From Costus lasius (taxonomy: Eukaryota; Streptophyta; Magnoliopsida; Zingiberales; Costaceae): a DNA stretch of 64,000 nucleotides. This document shows, piece by piece, positions 60,850 through 64,000 of the stretch (the stretch's first letter is position 1; each line of letters starts with the position of its first letter). The notes beneath the pieces are model-generated. The model saw only the letters and a list, made by a program, of their open reading frames with translations. It ran no database searches and was not told where the DNA came from. The DNA lies in assembly GCA_027563935.2 (NCBI GenBank), contig JANVAS020000203.1, positions 9,238,001-9,302,000 of the forward strand, written 5' to 3'. The translations under genes were made by a program, and so were the position numbers.

Positions 60850-62985
60850 ATGATAGATCAGAGATTACTAAGGGACTATGCTGCCCCTAAGCCATGAGAA
60901 ATACACTTCAGCATTGTCATACCAACTATTGAAGCAGATAATTTTGAGATCAATCCTGCCTTCTTGACCATAATTCAGCAGAACCAATTTGGAGGAGATC
61001 CAATTGAAGATCCATATCAGCATTTACGTCTTTTTATTGAATATTGTGATACTATTAAAATTTATGGAGTTTCTGATGATGCACTAAAACTAAGATTGTT
61101 TCCTTTTTCTCTCCAGGACCGAGCGCGATATTGGCTACATTCTAGACCAGCTGGTGTTTTCACTACATGGGAACAACTGTCAAATACTTTCCTGATGAAG
61201 TACTTTCCACCGATTAAAACCATCCAATTGAGAAATCAAATAACAAGCTTTAAACAGAAGGATGGAGAATCATTCAGCAAGGCATGGGAGCGATTCAATG
61301 ATTTACAATGGAAGTGCCCTCATCATTGCCTTGAAAATTGGGTTTTAATTCATACCTTTTATTATGGACTACTTTATAACACCCGTCTAATCGTTGATGC
61401 TGCTGCAGGAGGAGCCCTGATGGGCAAGACCATTGAAGAAGCTTTCACCCTATTTGAAGAAATTTCCTTGAACCATAACCAATGGAACCCTGAAGAAGAA
61501 CGGCTATAGTGTTATGGTAAGGATGAAAGCGAGGAATGCCAACCCCTAACTGAAAAGGTAAGTTATCTTAGTATAGAATCTTTTCTTGATAAGTTTATGA
61601 CAAATCAAAGTCTACTCATGCAAAATCAAAACAAAGAAATTGAAGATCTAAAGGAAATGATTAGTCGACTTGCCTCTCAAGTGGAATTCTTAGCTATTCG
61701 CAATAAAACTTTAGAAGATCAAATTCCTGATGAATACTGCAATACTATCATGACTAGAAGTGGGAAACAATTAGGAGAACCTAGAAGGAAAGTTGCGAAC
61801 AATTAAAAAGAGCTTGATGATAACCACGAAAGGAAACTAGAGTTATGAAAATCTTCTTCACATGAGGAGTTCCAAACTTGTTTACAACCTCAAAAAGGTG
61901 ATGAACCATGTGGTGATGAGCCATGTGAGAGAGATAATCCTATACCTAATTTGCCTTCTCTTTACAAGCCACCTATACCCTTTCCTCAAAGGTTAATGCA
62001 AGAAAAGTTAGACAAACAATTTGGGAGATTTCTAGATGTTTTGAAAAAGCTTTACATTAACATTCCATTTACTGGAGCTTTATCTCAAATGCCCACATAT
62101 GCTAAATTCTTGAAAGAAATACTGTCTAATAAGAGAAAAATAGAGGACTATGGCACTGTGGCTTTAACCGAGGAATGTAGTGCTGTTAACTAAAACAAAA
62201 CACCACCCAAATTGAAGGATCTAGGTAGTTTTTCTATCCCTTGTTTTATTGGCAGTATGGCTTTTGACCGAGCCTTATGTGATTTGGGGGCTAGTGTGAG
62301 CCTAATGCCATTATCTGTCTGCAGGAGATTGGACATGGGAGAGCTCAAGCCGACTTCTATATCTTTGCAGCTCGCCGATCGCTTAGTGAAGTATCCAGTA
62401 GGTATTCTTGAGGATATTCCTATCGAAGTTGGTAAGTATTTTGTGCCTACTAATTTTGTGGTTCTTAAAATAGAGGAAGATGCAAAAATTCCTATTATCC
62501 TTGGTAGACCATTCTTAGCCACTGTTGGAGCACTTATTGATGTAAAGAATGGTAAACTCACTCTGAATATTGGTGATAATAAAATTGAGTTTGATTTGAA
62601 CAATTCACTAAAAAAACCTGCATATGCTAGTTCTTGCTATAGCGTTCATGGTATTGATGATGTAGTTTATGATTTTGGTCTTTTGTTTGATTCTTGTTCT
62701 ACTTCTGATTCTTGTGAAAATTCAAATGCTGAAGTTGATGATTCTGACTTTGATGATGATTCTTGTAATGAAACTCGTGATATTGTAGACTGTGCCGCAT
62801 TGGACGATGAAAAAGAAAAAATTCCAAAAGTTGAATTGAAAGCTTTACCTAATAACCTTATATATGAATTTCTTGGTCCTAACTCCACTTACCCTGTGAT
62901 TGTTGATGCACAACTAACTGAAAGGGAAGCTGATTTGCTCTTAAAGGTGTTGGGTAACCTTGGTCACAAGTGTCATTCAAAAACT
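60850..62985 (+). pseudogene. gag-pro: Athila gag-protease, one frame with five stops, truncated at RT start
   Basis: The frame from ATG 60850 stays in register for over 2.1 kb. Stops lie at 60895, 61507, 61804, 61846 and 62191. Gag is clear: NFEINPAFLT, QNQFGGDPIEDP, LRLFPFSLQDRARYWLHS, NQITSFKQKDGESFSKAWERF, and DAAAGGALMGKT. A coiled-coil-like linker and TRSGKQLG follow. The protease has CDLGASVSLMP and PIILGRPFLAT, the Athila form with DLG where other proteases have DTG/DSG. The frame then enters LKALPNNLIYEFLGPNSTYP, the start of RT, and stops where the LTR at 62986 begins. A Gag precursor could not be translated through. Confidence 0.92.
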
Positions 62986-64000
62986 TGTTGTAGCGGAAAT
63001 ACTAGGTCATCATAGAATCGCATGGATTGAGCACATGATCAACCTTATAAAACTTGTATAGAACAAGTTAGAGTATTACCATTGCCATGATGTAAGAGGC
63101 GGCTTAGAAGATGAAAGGGGCGAGTGCCTCTTCTCCAAAGATGTCACACACAAGATGATGTCGACTTCCTTCCTTGTGTTCCTTGTGCTAGCAAAGACAC
63201 CAAGGAGTCTTTAATCGTGTCTTGGAGAGGAAGATGTGCACTCTTGGCTGGTCGAAGTTCTTCCCTTGCGTGAATAAGATCTACACGAGAGAGAGAGCCG
63301 AAAAGAGGAAGAAACGAGAGCTATGCTCGAAACCATGAGAGAGAGAGAGACCAAGAAGGAATGTTCGGTTACCACATATGGTAGGAACCAAACATGTAAC
63401 TCCCTCCTTAACTCCCATTCAACCCATCGAAAACTTCCCTCTTAATTGAACCATGCGTTCACTAATGAACCGGTCCAATTTCAAATTGGTTCAAGCATCA
63501 AGTCGAACCAGCCTTGGTTATGATCTCTTTGAACCATATGGCTCAAGATCTAACCACACATCTCTTTGAACCCCTGATCTTTACGATCAAGCATCAATCC
63601 TCCCGATCGAAGCTTACCGATCATATGCCCTAATCAATTAAACATGATTAGACTAGATCTCACTTCCAATCAGAGCTTAAATTCCTCCAGTTCACACGAT
63701 CTGACATAAGTAAGCTATATCATCAAATTGTGCGACCCTAAGGGTTTCCTTCAATGTCGGTAACGATAACTTACGTTATCACGATCAGAGAGGGGTATCT
63801 AGCAACACATCACTGTCTCCCGTTATGAAGGAAAGAGTCTTCCAAGACTACTCCCAAACCACAGCACAAGTGTGAATCTAATTCACTTGGCATACATGTT
63901 TCCCTTTGCCACTAGATGTTCCCATTGGACAAGCATGTCAAGCCTGCGATTCCAACATGATGAAAATGGTTAGATCAGACGAACATAGTCGTCTGGGTAT
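62986..64000 (-). repeat. A-type copia LTR on the minus strand, partial (A4)
   Basis: From 63000 on it aligns by eye with the reversed A-type LTR. The block CGGTAACGATAACTTACGTT at about 63754 and AGCAACACATCACTGTCTCC at about 63800 occur in A3 and, reversed, in A1 and A2. It is more diverged than A3 and begins TGTTGTAGCGG, so it is a distinct subfamily. It runs out of the window, so solo or full element cannot be told. Confidence 0.8.

Overview
The window is plant nuclear DNA made almost entirely of LTR retrotransposons, many inserted inside one another. I found no host protein-coding gene, tRNA, rRNA or CRISPR array. The element types are plant-specific: Ty1/copia elements of Angela/BARE-like type with tRNA-iMet-type primer sites, a Ty3/gypsy chromovirus of CRM (centromeric) type, and Athila/Tat-type gypsy elements whose primer site starts TGGCGCCGTTGCC. 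This points to a flowering plant and a repeat-rich, probably pericentromeric block. The species cannot be named from sequence alone.

Layout. 1-7488: copia element A1, almost complete; its 5' LTR lies left of the window except for 6 bp. It has one uninterrupted 1294-codon gag-pol whose protease aspartate is changed to valine. 7489-8744: older LTR of the B type, into which A1 inserted. 8745-10866: AT-rich gypsy debris. 10867-41880: copia element B on the minus strand, flanked by the direct repeat TTCTA and swollen to 31 kb by insertions. Inside B are (i) copia A2 (15345-32558, direct repeat ATAAC), which itself holds a young CRM-type gypsy (21604-29866, direct repeat CTAGT); (ii) a CRM-like solo LTR (33817-35459); (iii) a truncated minus-strand A-type copy, A3 (36076-38898); (iv) a tail-to-tail inverted pair of a tRNA-derived SINE-like unit (about 39073-39436).

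41886-58990: older gypsy debris. It includes a clean solo LTR (43802-45306, direct repeat AGTAT), a gypsy reverse-transcriptase relic split by another solo LTR of the same family (45765-49023, direct repeat CTAGG) that itself carries a B-type solo LTR, and a minus-strand Athila/Tat-type 3' end (51092 to about 54460). 59001-62985: the 5' part of an Athila element (LTR, primer site, gag-protease with five in-frame stops), cut off by a minus-strand A-type LTR that runs out of the window.

The nesting order agrees with LTR divergence counted by eye: B about 5% (first 440 bp only), A2 about 0.7%, CRM about 0.45%. In intact elements of these families Gag forms the particle, protease cuts the polyprotein, RT/RNase H make cDNA primed by a tRNA at the primer site, and integrase inserts it with a 5-bp target duplication. 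Here each copia copy with enough sequence to judge lacks at least one of these functions.
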